Source of the DNA: Elsinoe arachidis
Lineage: Eukaryota > Ascomycota > Dothideomycetes > Myriangiales > Elsinoaceae
Direction of reading: 5' to 3'
Assembly (NCBI GenBank): GCA_013372555.1
Contig: JAAPAX010000007.1
Span: forward strand, 1,736,001 to 1,800,000
Length of the DNA stretch: 64,000 bases
Part shown: piece by piece, positions 47,215-57,171 of the stretch
How the letters are laid out: the number at the start of each line of letters is the position of its first letter
Position numbering within the stretch: the stretch's first letter is position 1
The notes under the pieces: generated by a model
Told to the model about the DNA's origin: nothing
The model's database searches: none
What the model saw: the letters and a program-made list of their open reading frames with translations, nothing else
Program-made: the position numbers and the translations under genes

Positions 47215-50200
47215 ACACTAAATACTAATATACTTTAGAGGATAGATAGAGGCTATAAGCCTTCTCTACTATATAGCTTATTTAGTAGTTTCTATAAGAG
47301 TAAGTAGCTTAGCTTCTGTACTAGAAGTAGTAATAGTTAGCTACTTTATAGCCTTCTAGTCGATAGAGCTTTAGAACATCTTAAATAGATACCTCTAAAG
47401 GCTCTTCCTTAAAGAGTAACTTCTAAAGCTAGCATCTAATAAAGCTTAGAAGATTAGTAGTAGTATTAAACTATTAAAGTAGAGAGCTAGATCTCTAGTC
47501 TTATAGAGATACTAAATAACTCTATTTACTAGTCTCTAGTATATTAGTAAAGAGTTTATTAGATGCTCTAATAATCTAGAAGTAGTAAAGGCTATATTAG
47601 GCCTTATAATAACTACTATAAAGTTAATAGATTCTACCTTCTACTAATAGAAGTAGATCTCTTAAGGTAAAGCTTAGTCTTTATTAGACTAGAGTATCTC
47701 TACTAGCAATAGTGTCGACACTAGCCTTATTAGTTTAGTAATAAACTTAGTGTATATCTGCTGTATATACTAGGCTTAGCTTAGCTATAGCCTCTTAGTT
47801 ACTCTATCCCTTATAACTTAGATAGCTAGAAACTAGCTTAGATTCTTAAATACCTTTATCTTATACTTAGTATAGAGAGCTATAATAACTACATTAGCCT
47901 TCTCCTTATACTTCTTAAGGTATATAATAGTAATATCATCTATAAAGAAGAAGATTATTACCTCTAAGGTTAGCTAGAGGTATAGAGCCTTAGGGGCTTA
48001 AGTAAATCTAAGGCTCTTTAGAGTAGTAGTAAATTTAGTATACTAGAGTACTAGAGCTTATTTAAGGCTATATAGAGCCTTATTAAGTAAGAGGATTACC
48101 TCTAATAGAGTAATACTAGAATAGTCCTTCCTTAGCTTCTCTAGAATAAGCTTAAATCTAGAGGAGATAGTGTAATAGATAGTCTTATTAATTAAGCTAT
48201 TAATATAGGCATTAACAATATCTATCTAAATAGCCTCTATGTTCTTATAAGTAAGGATAGCTATAAGCATTCTAAAGACCTTAGTAGCTAGAGTTACTAT
48301 ATAGGTTTCTAACTCTATAGATTAGAGGTTATCTCTTATATAGAGCTTTACTTTATACTTTATAATCTCTTCTTTGTTATTGACTTTATATATAAATATC
48401 TATATTAATAGAACTAGCTTACTAGTTGCTTAAGTAGTAAGTATAATAGTCTATATGTGCTTCTTATAGAGAGTAAGTAATTTAGCCTTTATAGTCTACT
48501 AGAATTACTTCTTATAAGGATAAGTCTTAAGTTCCTTTATATTAGTAGGTAGTAGAGAGAGATTATCCCTTAGTTCTAACTAAGGCTAAATTAGCCTTAT
48601 TACTAGGTAAGTATTAAATGCTTAGTAATATCTATAGGCTATCTCTAGCTATACTAGAGTAGTAATATATACTTATCTCTTTAGTTTCCTTATTCTCCTT
48701 ATAGTAAGGATATACTTAGAGAGTAAGTTAGCTAACTTTATAGTAATTCTCTAAGAGAGTTATTTATGTTAAACTTTAGCTAACTCTTTAGCTTAAATAT
48801 CTATTCTATAATAATTAGTCTTAGCCTTAGCCTCTAGTAGAGGTAATAGCTATATAACTATAGAAGGTAGAGAAGCTAGAGTATTAAAGAATTACTCTAG
48901 TAAGGTAATATTCTTAATCTAGACTAGGCTTAGATCTAGAGCTAGTAACTATAATAATATACTATAATTATCTAGTAGAGGTAATAGAGTATACTAAACT
49001 TCCTAGATCTAAGCTAGGCTTAGATCTAGAGTTAGCTATAATAAGAGACTATAATTATTTAGTCCCTTAGTTAGCTAAACTAGATTCTAAACTAGATACT
49101 AAACTAGATACTAAACTAGATACTAAACTAGATCCTAAACTAGATGTTATTATTTAGGTTATACCTTAGATACTCCTTTAGCTTAAGCTTTATACTCTTT
49201 AATCTCCTATAGAAGTCTTAGTAAATTAAGTAATCTAATTAGCCTAGGCTATAGTTATTCTTCTAGCTTATAGAACTAAGTCTTATTAAATCTAATATTT
49301 CTTATTCTAAGGATCTTCTTTATAGCTAGTATATAGATCCTAAAGATATTAGTAGAGTTATAGCTAACTAGGTATCTAATATAAGCTCTTAGTGCTAGCT
49401 TATTACTACTTATAATATACTTATCTAAGGTATAGGCCTTATATCTAAGTAGCCTAAGATAGAACATAGATAGAGAATATCTATAAACTAGCTTAAAGAG
49501 AGTCTTCTAGTTAAGCTTCTTAAGAGATGTTCTATTTATTAGATAAGCTACTAATCTATATAGTTTAGAGTGTAGTTTCTTTAGGAGATTAGTAAAGATA
49601 GTAATTGTCCTTACTCTCCTTAATAGTATTACTCTAATTCTCTTACTATAACTATTCTATATAGGAGTATAGGGAGTAGATAGCTTATACTAAATACCTT
49701 TACTATTAAGGAAGATAGTAAATCTAAGACTAAAGACACTCTTATTGTCGCTTCTAATAAATCTAATCTTAAAGCTAAGATTAGTCTTAATATAGATAAT
49801 TATCTTAATAGTAATTTTATTAAGCTTATATCTATAAGTATAACTAGTAACTAGATTATAGTTAGTTATCCTATAGGTAAAGTAACTTATATATCTTACC
49901 TTATTAAAGCTAGTAAATCTATTAATAATAATATTAAAGGTAGTCCTCTTAAAGAGCTTTATTATAGCAATTTTAGTATTAGAGCTCCTTAATATAAGCT
50001 ACTAAGTATTTAATAGCTTATAGGTTTAACATAGAGACCTTAGATAGATTAGTTAAGCTAAGTTAGACTTAGTTAGAGTTAGTTTACTACTAACTATAAC
50101 AGCTAGAAGGTAATTAATAGACTCTATACTTAGGTAGTCTATAACTTTATACTAAGATTAATTAGTCCTTATAATAACTAAGGTAAATACTAATAGGTAA

Positions 50201-51700
50201 GAATCTTTATTACTCCTTAATACTATAGTAGTAACATAGAGAGTCTTAGAGTTATCCTTAAGTATATATTAGTTATGTTTTAGTATAACTAAGAAAAGTA
50301 CTTTTCCTTTATAACTAATCTCTATAGTCTAAGTATTCTAATAGACTCTACTATTAATAAACCTCCTAAGGCTAACTAGATTAGTTATAATTAATAGTAT
50401 ATAGGCTACATAAGTAAGATAGATAGTTACTAGCTATCTCTTATAGATAGCTATAATATTAATAGTTCTCTAACTCTTAATCTTAAGTAAGGAGTTACTA
50501 TAGAATAGCTTCTTATAAGGTTCTATAATTCTAGTAACCTTATATCTATTCTTTATAGTATAATTATAGATATAATTAGTTACTCTAGAATCTAGTATCT
50601 ATAAGCTTAAGATATTACTAGTAGCTAAGATAAATACTAAGTGTAATCTAATAGTTATAGCTATATTAATTAGTACTAGTAGAGATAACTCCTTCTAAAG
50701 GTTAGCTTCCTTTATAAGGGTAGCTTTAATCTTATCCCTTAAGGCTTTATTATTTAGCCTTTGCTTAATCTCTTTAAGAGTCTATTAGTTTAGTAACTAC
50801 CTCTCTAGCCTAAGGTGCTTATTTAGATAGTAATACTTACTCTACCTATATCTCTTCTAGTATATATATTTAGGCTCTCTAGGAGAACTAGGCTTCTCTT
50901 TATAAGAGTCCTTAGTAGCTATAGAGAATACTATTACTCCCTTACTAGCCTTTATAGTAGTATATAGCTTATATAGCTTATAGAACTATCTAAACTTAGT
51001 AATAAGTTTAAGCATAGTTAGTAGAGTTAGTAAATCTAGATTAATAAGATATTTATTAGTAAATGCTAGCTTAGTCTTTAAGATTAATAAGAGGAAGTTC
51101 CTCTAAGGCTTTAATCTTTAAGCCTCTAGAAGGTTATAATTCCTAGTCTTATCTATAACCTCTTCCTATTACTAAAGCTAGTAATCTATATTCTATAAGA
51201 AAGAACTAGATAGCTACTTCCTCTAGAGAGCTTTAACCTTAAGCTAAATAGCTATATTAGATAGAGTAAATCTATTCTTTAATACTCTAAAGATAGTTTA
51301 TAGATAAGAATCTTCTTCTAGCTAGATAATAGTAAGGACTTATAGTGTAATTAATAACTAGATAAGGCTTATAAGATCTACTAAGGCCTTAAGCTACTTA
51401 TTATACTATACTTGTTCCTTCTTATATATCTAGAAGAGTACTAAGAAGTTAGTATTTACTACCTCTAGCCTTTAAGACTTAGAGAAACTCTCTAGTTTAG
51501 TACTCTTCTAAGGGTTAATAGAGTTCTATATCTTAGTATTTAAAGCTCTTATCTTAATAATATATAGCTAGCTAGCTTATTTAGCTAATATAGTAAGAAT
51601 AATAGGTATTCTAGCTATTAAGATATTAGTATCTATAGTTATTTATCTCTTTATTAATACTTAAATTCTATAGTTATAGATAAGGTAGTACTTAACAGAT
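47215..51700 (-). pseudogene. Copia gag-pol remnant
   Basis: Reading down the minus strand: gag with a knuckle remnant near 50,850-50,815 (cysteines now tyrosine, spacing x2 then x4 to His); integrase, including a still open 63-codon stretch at 49,467-49,276 whose YLVSYNSTNIFRIYI matches the copia integrase C-terminal region; reverse transcriptase with FIDDI near 47,960-47,921 (copia YVDDI box); and the first part of RNase H, broken at 47,214 by the chromovirus. Confidence 0.85.
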
Positions 51701-51790
51701 TCTAATGCTTAAAAAGCGAGATAATAGAGAGTAAACTAATAAATAAGATAGAGAAGTAACTAAATAAACTACTTATATAGGGGTAGTTAT

Positions 51791-51804
51791 ACTAGGCTTA
51801 TAAC
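51791..51804 (-). promoter_or_regulatory. Copia primer-binding site, half-tRNA iMet type
   Basis: The minus strand directly after the LTR reads GTTATAAGCCTAGT. Reversing two RIP transitions gives a complement of the anticodon stem-loop of initiator methionine tRNA (it contains ATGAGCC). Copia-type elements are known to prime from this internal tRNA fragment. Confidence 0.55.
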
Positions 51805-52064
51805 TATTAACTTATGTATAGGGAGGAAAAAGAATTAATTACTATCTAATCTACTAAAAGTTAGTAGACTATAACTATATAAATACTTAACCTATTAAAC
51901 TAAGAGATAACTAAATTAATAGAACTCCTTAATAGTAACAGATTAAGACAAGAACTACCTAATTTAATCATGAATTAGTGAAGCTGTTAAAGAGTGCTTA
52001 GTTGAGCCTTGGGTGAACTAAGTTAGGGTCCCTCTTGGCACTTCAGCTTATACCTCGGTTGACA
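51805..52064 (-). repeat. Copia LTR, right copy (5' LTR in element orientation)
   Basis: 260 bp. The inner ~162 bp carry 19 C-to-T or G-to-A changes relative to the left copy. The outer ~96 bp are clean while the left copy is mutated there at 8 sites. It ends GTTGACA. Confidence 0.93.
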
Positions 52065-52069
52065 AAGTG
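52065..52069. repeat. Target-site duplication of the copia element, right copy
   Basis: AAGTG, identical to 38965-38969. Confidence 0.9.
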
Positions 52070-52075
52070 GGCCGA

Positions 52076-52083
52076 TCACGTGA
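52076..52083. promoter_or_regulatory. Palindromic E-box next to the transposon
   Basis: TCACGTGA, a consensus site for bHLH factors, lies 7 bp from the target-site duplication and about 185 bp before the P450 start codon. It is now the most distal native promoter sequence of that gene. Confidence 0.4.
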
Positions 52084-52266
52084 CGGATTCAGCCTCAGCC
52101 GCAGTGCCAAGTCTCCCTACCTTTATACAATTTCGGTAAGCGATGATGACGACTATAATTCGCCGTGAGCAGTGTAAGCGTAGAAACCAGCATCGACTAC
52201 AGACGTCGTGCACGCCGCTGTTCTCAACCTGGCTGGAATATCGCTTGTGATTTGTCTGCTTGCGCA

Positions 52267-53880
52267 ATGCTGTCCGCAATAGCATTCAGCTTCATAGGGC
52301 TACTTGCATTTGCGCATGCTGTGCAATGGGTAATAAGCAGCTTCGACGACGGGAGGGAACCGCCTCGAGTGCAACCAAAAATACCTCTGGCTGGTCACTT
52401 GCTGGGTATGATTCGTCATGGCCGAAACTACTATATGAATGTCAGGTGCGGCGGTGCCTTCTTATATGGGTTACCCTTGCGACTGACATCGTGTTTAGCA
52501 AGCGGACAAGTGCAGACATCTTTACGCTTGACATTTTCGGTACGAAGCTATACATCTCGAAGACATACCGCCTTACTTCGGCTATCCAAAAAAGCTCAAA
52601 GACTCTTTCCTTCAAACCCTTTGTTAAAATCACTGCGCAGAAGATGGGTGGTGGATCAGCCGCTGTGGTCGACAAGTTTACCGACCATGTCATCGACGAC
52701 TTCAGCCATGCACAGCGAGCTTCATTCACGCCGGGACCAGAACTCGACGCCCAGACCGTCCGCATGGGAGACCGCGCTCTTATTGATGTCGAAAGCTTGA
52801 CAACGGATGACACGCCGACCGACCTAATGCTCTTGGAATGGACTAGACATGCCGTAGTCCAAGCTACTAGCTGTGGCGTCTTCGGCACCGAGCACCCTTT
52901 CCTCGACCCGAAAGTCGAAGATGCCTACTGGTAATTTCTTCCCCTCGAATCCCCTTCCATGCCTCCCTAATTGACCCTTCAGGACCTGGCAAGCCTACCT
53001 GGTGTACTCCATGGCCGGCGTCGATATCACTGGCAGAGGCAATCGCTCCCGGGAAATTGTCTTTGATGCGATGCAACGCTACTGCGCCAATCCGCCTGCC
53101 GACATGGCCACTGTTGTCGCTGAGCGATCTCGCGTCATGCGCGAAGCCGGATTAAGCGAGAAGGACATCGCAGACCAGCAAGGCTCATTCGGTATCGCTG
53201 CATTCGCTAATACGGTTCCTACTCTCTTTTGGACGATTTACGAGCTATTCTCCCGGCCTACGCTCCTCGCCGCTGTCCGGGACGAGGTTACCTCTGTTGC
53301 CATCTCTGGTAGTCGAGAGACAGCGTTTACGCTTGACGTTACTATGCTCAAGACCAAATGTCCCCTGATTCTCTCAGTGCTACAAGAGACCCAGAGGATG
53401 CGCCACGTTCATGCCTATATCCGTAAAGTCACAGAAGAAACCCTGCTCGACGATAAATGGCTCCTTAAGAAAGGTCACTTCCTGCAAATGCCAGGCCAGC
53501 CTCTCCACCGCGAAAAGACAGTATGGGGCGAATCAGCCGACAAATTCGACCCTTACCGCTTCATGCCCTCGAAAGGAAGTAAGAGCGTTCCTCCGAGCAG
53601 TTTCGCAGCTTGGGGTGCTCCTCCTCATTTATGCCCAGCGAGACAATTCGCCACGACGGAAATACTCATCGTGCTTGCGTTACTTGCTGTGCGTACGGAG
53701 ATAGAGCCTGAGAGCGGAAGGTGGGAAGAAAACCCTGCTGTCGACTTGGCAGATATTGTCACGTTGCACAACCCCAAGAAGGACATCAAGGTGAAAGTGC
53801 AGCGAAGGAAGGAATGGCTTGGTGAATGGGGGCTGAATATGGGAGAGAGCAGGACGAGAGTGCCGCTGGCTTCGGGGTAG
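52267..53880 (+). CDS. Cytochrome P450 monooxygenase
   Basis: Three exons (52267-52445, 52499-52930, 52983-53880; introns 53 and 52 nt) encode 502 residues. An N-terminal hydrophobic anchor (about 2-22) is followed by a proline-containing hinge. The K-helix ExxR is ETQR at residues 339-342, and the PERF-like region is KFDPYRF. The heme loop AAWGAPPHLCPARQF has the thiolate ligand C421, with Ala/Pro in place of the usual Gly around it. The pattern resembles the CYP7/CYP8-like group of fungal P450s that act on sterols or secondary metabolites; the substrate is unknown. The only suitable start ATG is 203 bp from the copia LTR, so the gene lost most of its original upstream sequence or uses a very short promoter. 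Codon use and frame are intact, with no RIP seen. Confidence 0.88.
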
Positions 53881-54007
53881 TGGAGAACTTTTCATGCAGC
53901 TCCCTCGTCGCTGGAACACCGACGTCACGGCTAGTGGTTGGGAAGGCGCGCAAGCGACGCCACAACTTCAGTCCATTTGATTGATTTCTGGATTGTACAG
54001 AGAAAGA

Positions 54008-55106
54008 TCACTCAGCATCAACCTGGATGCACACTTTGCCAATATGCCTGCCTGCCTTCAGGTGAGCATACGCGGCATGAACACCCTCCTGATCGAACTT
54101 GAAGATCTGATCAACGGGCATCTCGAGGTCATGCGCCGCCACCACTCTGACCAGATCCTCCAACATGGTCCGTGGGCCGACGTAGATGCCTCGCAAGACG
54201 CAAGACCTCCCGAGTGTCTGCAGAGGCACATTTGGGATATTCTCGTGGACCATCCCCGTCAACGCACCAATCAATGCCACGATACCAGTGCCTGTCTTGA
54301 CGCTGGCGATGCCTTGCTCAATCGAGGGAACGCCGGCATTGTTGATAAGGTAGTCCGCGCCCTCGCCTCCTGTGTACTCCAAAACTTTCTCGCTCCAACT
54401 GGGAGTGGTCTTGTAGTTGATGGTATGATTTGCGCCATACTTTTTGGTGACGAATTGCAGCTTCTCGTCCGAAGAGGAGGTGATGATGGTCTTCGCTCCA
54501 GCGGCTTTTGCCAGCTGCAGGGCTATGAGAGATACACCACCAGTACCTAACAAGGAGTCAATAGGCTGTCGGTTAGGTATACAGGCAATACTTGCCTTCA
54601 ACAACGACAGATTGGCCTGCACGGAGAGAGATCAAGCCGTATAGGGCATTCCAGGCCGTGACGCCCGCACATGGCAAGCAGGCCCATTGCGCCCAGGTCA
54701 GAGGTGACTCTTTCGGGATCTTGACCAAAGATGAAGCCGATACATCTGCATACTGGCGGAGGAAGCCATCAATACCACCACCATAGGCGTATCGCATATC
54801 GCCCTTCATTCCATAGATCTGGCTGGCGTCAAAGATGACAAGAACGTGGTCGCCAACCTCGAAACCATCTACGCCTTCACCGACCTGGTGTACCACTCCG
54901 CTTGCGTCATTCAGCGGAACGAGATCGTCCTTGTCAGGGACTGGCATGTCCCTGGTACTAAGTACCAAATCACGGTAGTTGAGCGAGACCGCCTTGACCT
55001 TGATGATCACAACTCCATGTTTGGCTGTCGGGATGGGCTCTTCTCGTGCTGTAATATCCTTGTAGGAGGTTCGAAGTGAGTTGCGAAAAACGACATGAGA
55101 AGACAT
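54008..55106 (-). CDS. Medium-chain dehydrogenase/reductase, quinone oxidoreductase-like
   Basis: Two exons (55106-54596, 54546-54008) encode 349 residues. The GroES-like N-terminal half (LNYRDLVLSTRDMP, GDHVLVIFD) is followed by the Rossmann fold with the nucleotide-binding turn EGTGGVSLIALQLAKAAGA, which is formed only after splicing. The pattern fits NAD(P)H-dependent quinone or alkenal reductases rather than catalytic-zinc alcohol dehydrogenases. The substrate is unknown. The 49-nt intron (54547-54595) has a GC donor: GAAG|GCAAGT and acceptor TTAG|GT. The joined frame is exact, and no GT donor in the region gives the required phase. The gene is convergent with the P450 (127 bp apart). Confidence 0.9.
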
Positions 55107-55768
55107 GATGATGGTTCCGTGAAGTATATGAGTATCGGGTTCTGACTATACAGCACGGCCGATGCACTACATACCTTAAATATGCGTCCTAGTGATATCT
55201 ACCTCCATGTTTTGGCTTACAAACCCATTCTCGCGGATCGGATGAGAAGGAGAGTCATTGGTCCATTGCTTGCATGGTTAGTACGAGAGCTTCGAAGCAT
55301 TTGAACATGAACTCGGATGAACATTAGTATAGCTCTGTGCATAGCATAGTTTTGTGCAACTTCACAATCCCTCATAATCACAGACGTTGATCGGATCCAG
55401 TATGAGCATCAGTCACCATTGCATACCATCTCTGGATACGAGTATTCAGCCCTTCAAACGGCCCGAGTGGTATCATGGACCAGGAAATGGTAGAGCACTA
55501 ATGCAGGTCCGCGTCAGTTCGGAGAAGAGGTGCTGAAGGAGACTCCGCCGACGGCCGGAAGGAAAGTGCACGCGAAATGTGGAGGAATTGGCGTGGACCC
55601 TTTCGAGCTTGAGATCAAGATGCGGCTCTGCTGGGGGAGGACAACTTTCCGACTGCGCTCCACGACTTCTAGGTATTGATCTCTGCGCACCCACCAGTTC
55701 CTCCCGCGATCCAAGCCGTGTTGTGAGGTCAATCAACAGCCAATGCCTCATCGGTAACACAAAACATC
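55107..55768. promoter_or_regulatory. Divergent promoter region, dehydrogenase / ERV41
   Basis: These 662 bp lie between divergent start codons, and no gene is seen in them. Short frames at 55,473-55,760 on the minus strand lack any support. Confidence 0.4.
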
Positions 55769-56995
55769 ATGAACGGCTTCGCCGACCATGGACTGGACGA
55801 GTCCGCCTTTGGGGACAAGGGAGGAATCTCCGTAAAGTCATTCGACGCCTTTCCAAAGACCAAATCGACATACCAGCAAAAGACACACTCTGGAGGCGTA
55901 TGGACCGTCGTGCTTATAGTGCTGTCATGTCTTCTGGGCTTCAGCGAACTCCGACGATGGTGGGCAGGCCACACCAGTCATACGTTCTCGGTAGAGAAGG
56001 GGATCTCCCACGACCTACAGATCAACCTCGACATAGTCCTCGCCATGAAATGCGATGATGTACGAATAAATGTCCAGGATGCTTCAGGCGACCGCATCCT
56101 AGCAGGCGAGACACTGACACGAGCTGCCACGCTATGGGATCACTGGTCGGGGAAAAAGGCAGGCCACCAGCTAGGATCCTCCCAGCAAGAGCGCGAGAAG
56201 AACGACCATTCATCAGCCTATGAAGAGGAGGACGTACATGATTACCTTGGCTCAATCCGCGGCTATCGCGCTTTTGCCCCTACTCCCCGTGTCCCTCGAG
56301 GCTTCACCCCAGACGCATGCCGCGTCTTCGGCACCCTCTCCGGCAACAAAGTCCAAGGAGACTTCCACATCACCGCGCGAGGCCACGGCTACATGGAATT
56401 CGGCCAACACCTCGACCACTCGGCCTTCAACTTCACCCACCAAATCAACGAGCTCAGCTTCGGACCCTTCTACCCCAACCTCCACAACCCGCTCGACAAC
56501 ACCCGCGCCAGCACAGAAGAACACTTCTACAAATTCCAATACTACGTCAGCGTAGTGCCCACCGTCTACACAACCGACAGCAAAAACCTCGAACTCCTCC
56601 ACCCCCGCGTCAGCCCAGGAAGCAGCGACGAAGCCCTCAAAGCCCTCCAACGAACTTGGGCCTTACGAAGCACCAACACCGTCTTCACGAATCAATACGC
56701 CGTGACAGAGCAAAGCCACACCGTCAACGAGTACGCCGTCCCCGGCGTCTTCGTGAAATACGACATTGAGCCTATCCTCCTCACCATAGCGGAAGAATGG
56801 GACGGCTGGCTCGCGATGCTGGTCCGCATCGTAAACGTCATTAGCGGTATCTTAGTTGCAGGAGGGTGGTTGTTCCAGATGAGTGATTGGGCGAAGGAAG
56901 CGATGCGCAAGGGACGGCGAAGGACGGATAGTTTCGGGGGAGTGCTGCATGGGCGGAGCGCGAGTATGGAGGAGAAGAGGGCGTATACGGACTGA
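55769..56995 (+). CDS. ERV41: ER-Golgi cargo receptor subunit Erv41 (ERGIC2 family)
   Basis: Single exon, 408 residues. The family N-terminus VKSFDAFPKTKSTYQQKTHSG precedes the first membrane span (about 45-61). The large lumenal domain (about 62-355) holds CRVFGTLSGNKVQGDFHITARG and the HQINELSFGPFYP..NPLD block. The second span lies near 360-380 (IVNVISGILVAGGWLF), followed by a short basic cytosolic tail. Erv41 pairs with Erv46 to retrieve ER proteins in COPI/COPII vesicles. An Erv46-type cysteine-rich loop is absent, which supports the Erv41 assignment. An acidic/serine stretch of ~35 residues around 125-160 is inserted in the lumenal part. Confidence 0.93.
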   Translation: MNGFADHGLDESAFGDKGGISVKSFDAFPKTKSTYQQKTHSGGVWTVVLIVLSCLLGFSELRRWWAGHTSHTFSVEKGISHDLQINLDIVLAMKCDDVRINVQDASGDRILAGETLTRAATLWDHWSGKKAGHQLGSSQQEREKNDHSSAYEEEDVHDYLGSIRGYRAFAPTPRVPRGFTPDACRVFGTLSGNKVQGDFHITARGHGYMEFGQHLDHSAFNFTHQINELSFGPFYPNLHNPLDNTRASTEEHFYKFQYYVSVVPTVYTTDSKNLELLHPRVSPGSSDEALKALQRTWALRSTNTVFTNQYAVTEQSHTVNEYAVPGVFVKYDIEPILLTIAEEWDGWLAMLVRIVNVISGILVAGGWLFQMSDWAKEAMRKGRRRTDSFGGVLHGRSASMEEKRAYTD

Positions 56996-57171
56996 ATGTC
57001 GCATGGAAGGAGTGGGTGGTGTATGATGTACAATTAATGTCTGGGTAGCGTGTCAGGCACCTTGCGAGGGTAAATCTTGAGAATCAAAGTCCGATTTCAT
57101 CATTCCCGTGTGTGTCTCTCGCTCGTGGGGTATATCCTACACCTTACTCATCCGTGACACGATCATCGATT

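Larger units (their letters stand above)
38970..52064 (-). mobile_element. Ty1/copia LTR retrotransposon, RIP-degraded, interrupted by a chromovirus
   Basis: A complete element bounded by 260-bp LTRs and the 5-bp duplication AAGTG. Pol runs on the minus strand (gag near 51.6-50.8 kb, integrase ~50.4-49.25 kb, reverse transcriptase ~48.7-47.7 kb, RNase H ~47.6-47.2 kb, then 39.5-39.3 kb). The order gag-INT-RT-RNaseH defines Ty1/copia. A gypsy-type element sits inside RNase H. Without it the copia element would be about 5.4 kb. The interior is saturated with TpA and CTAG, and stop codons replace Gln and Trp codons, the mark of RIP. It cannot be active. Confidence 0.93.

Noticed and set aside
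49276..49467. 63-codon minus-strand open frame as a separate gene
   Set aside because: Its sequence matches the copia integrase C-terminal region and it sits in the pol frame; it is only a surviving fragment of the dead element.
39230..51804. Regular CTAG-rich strings as a CRISPR-like or satellite array
   Set aside because: No fixed repeat period or spacer structure. The words come from CpA-to-TpA mutation of coding retroelements.
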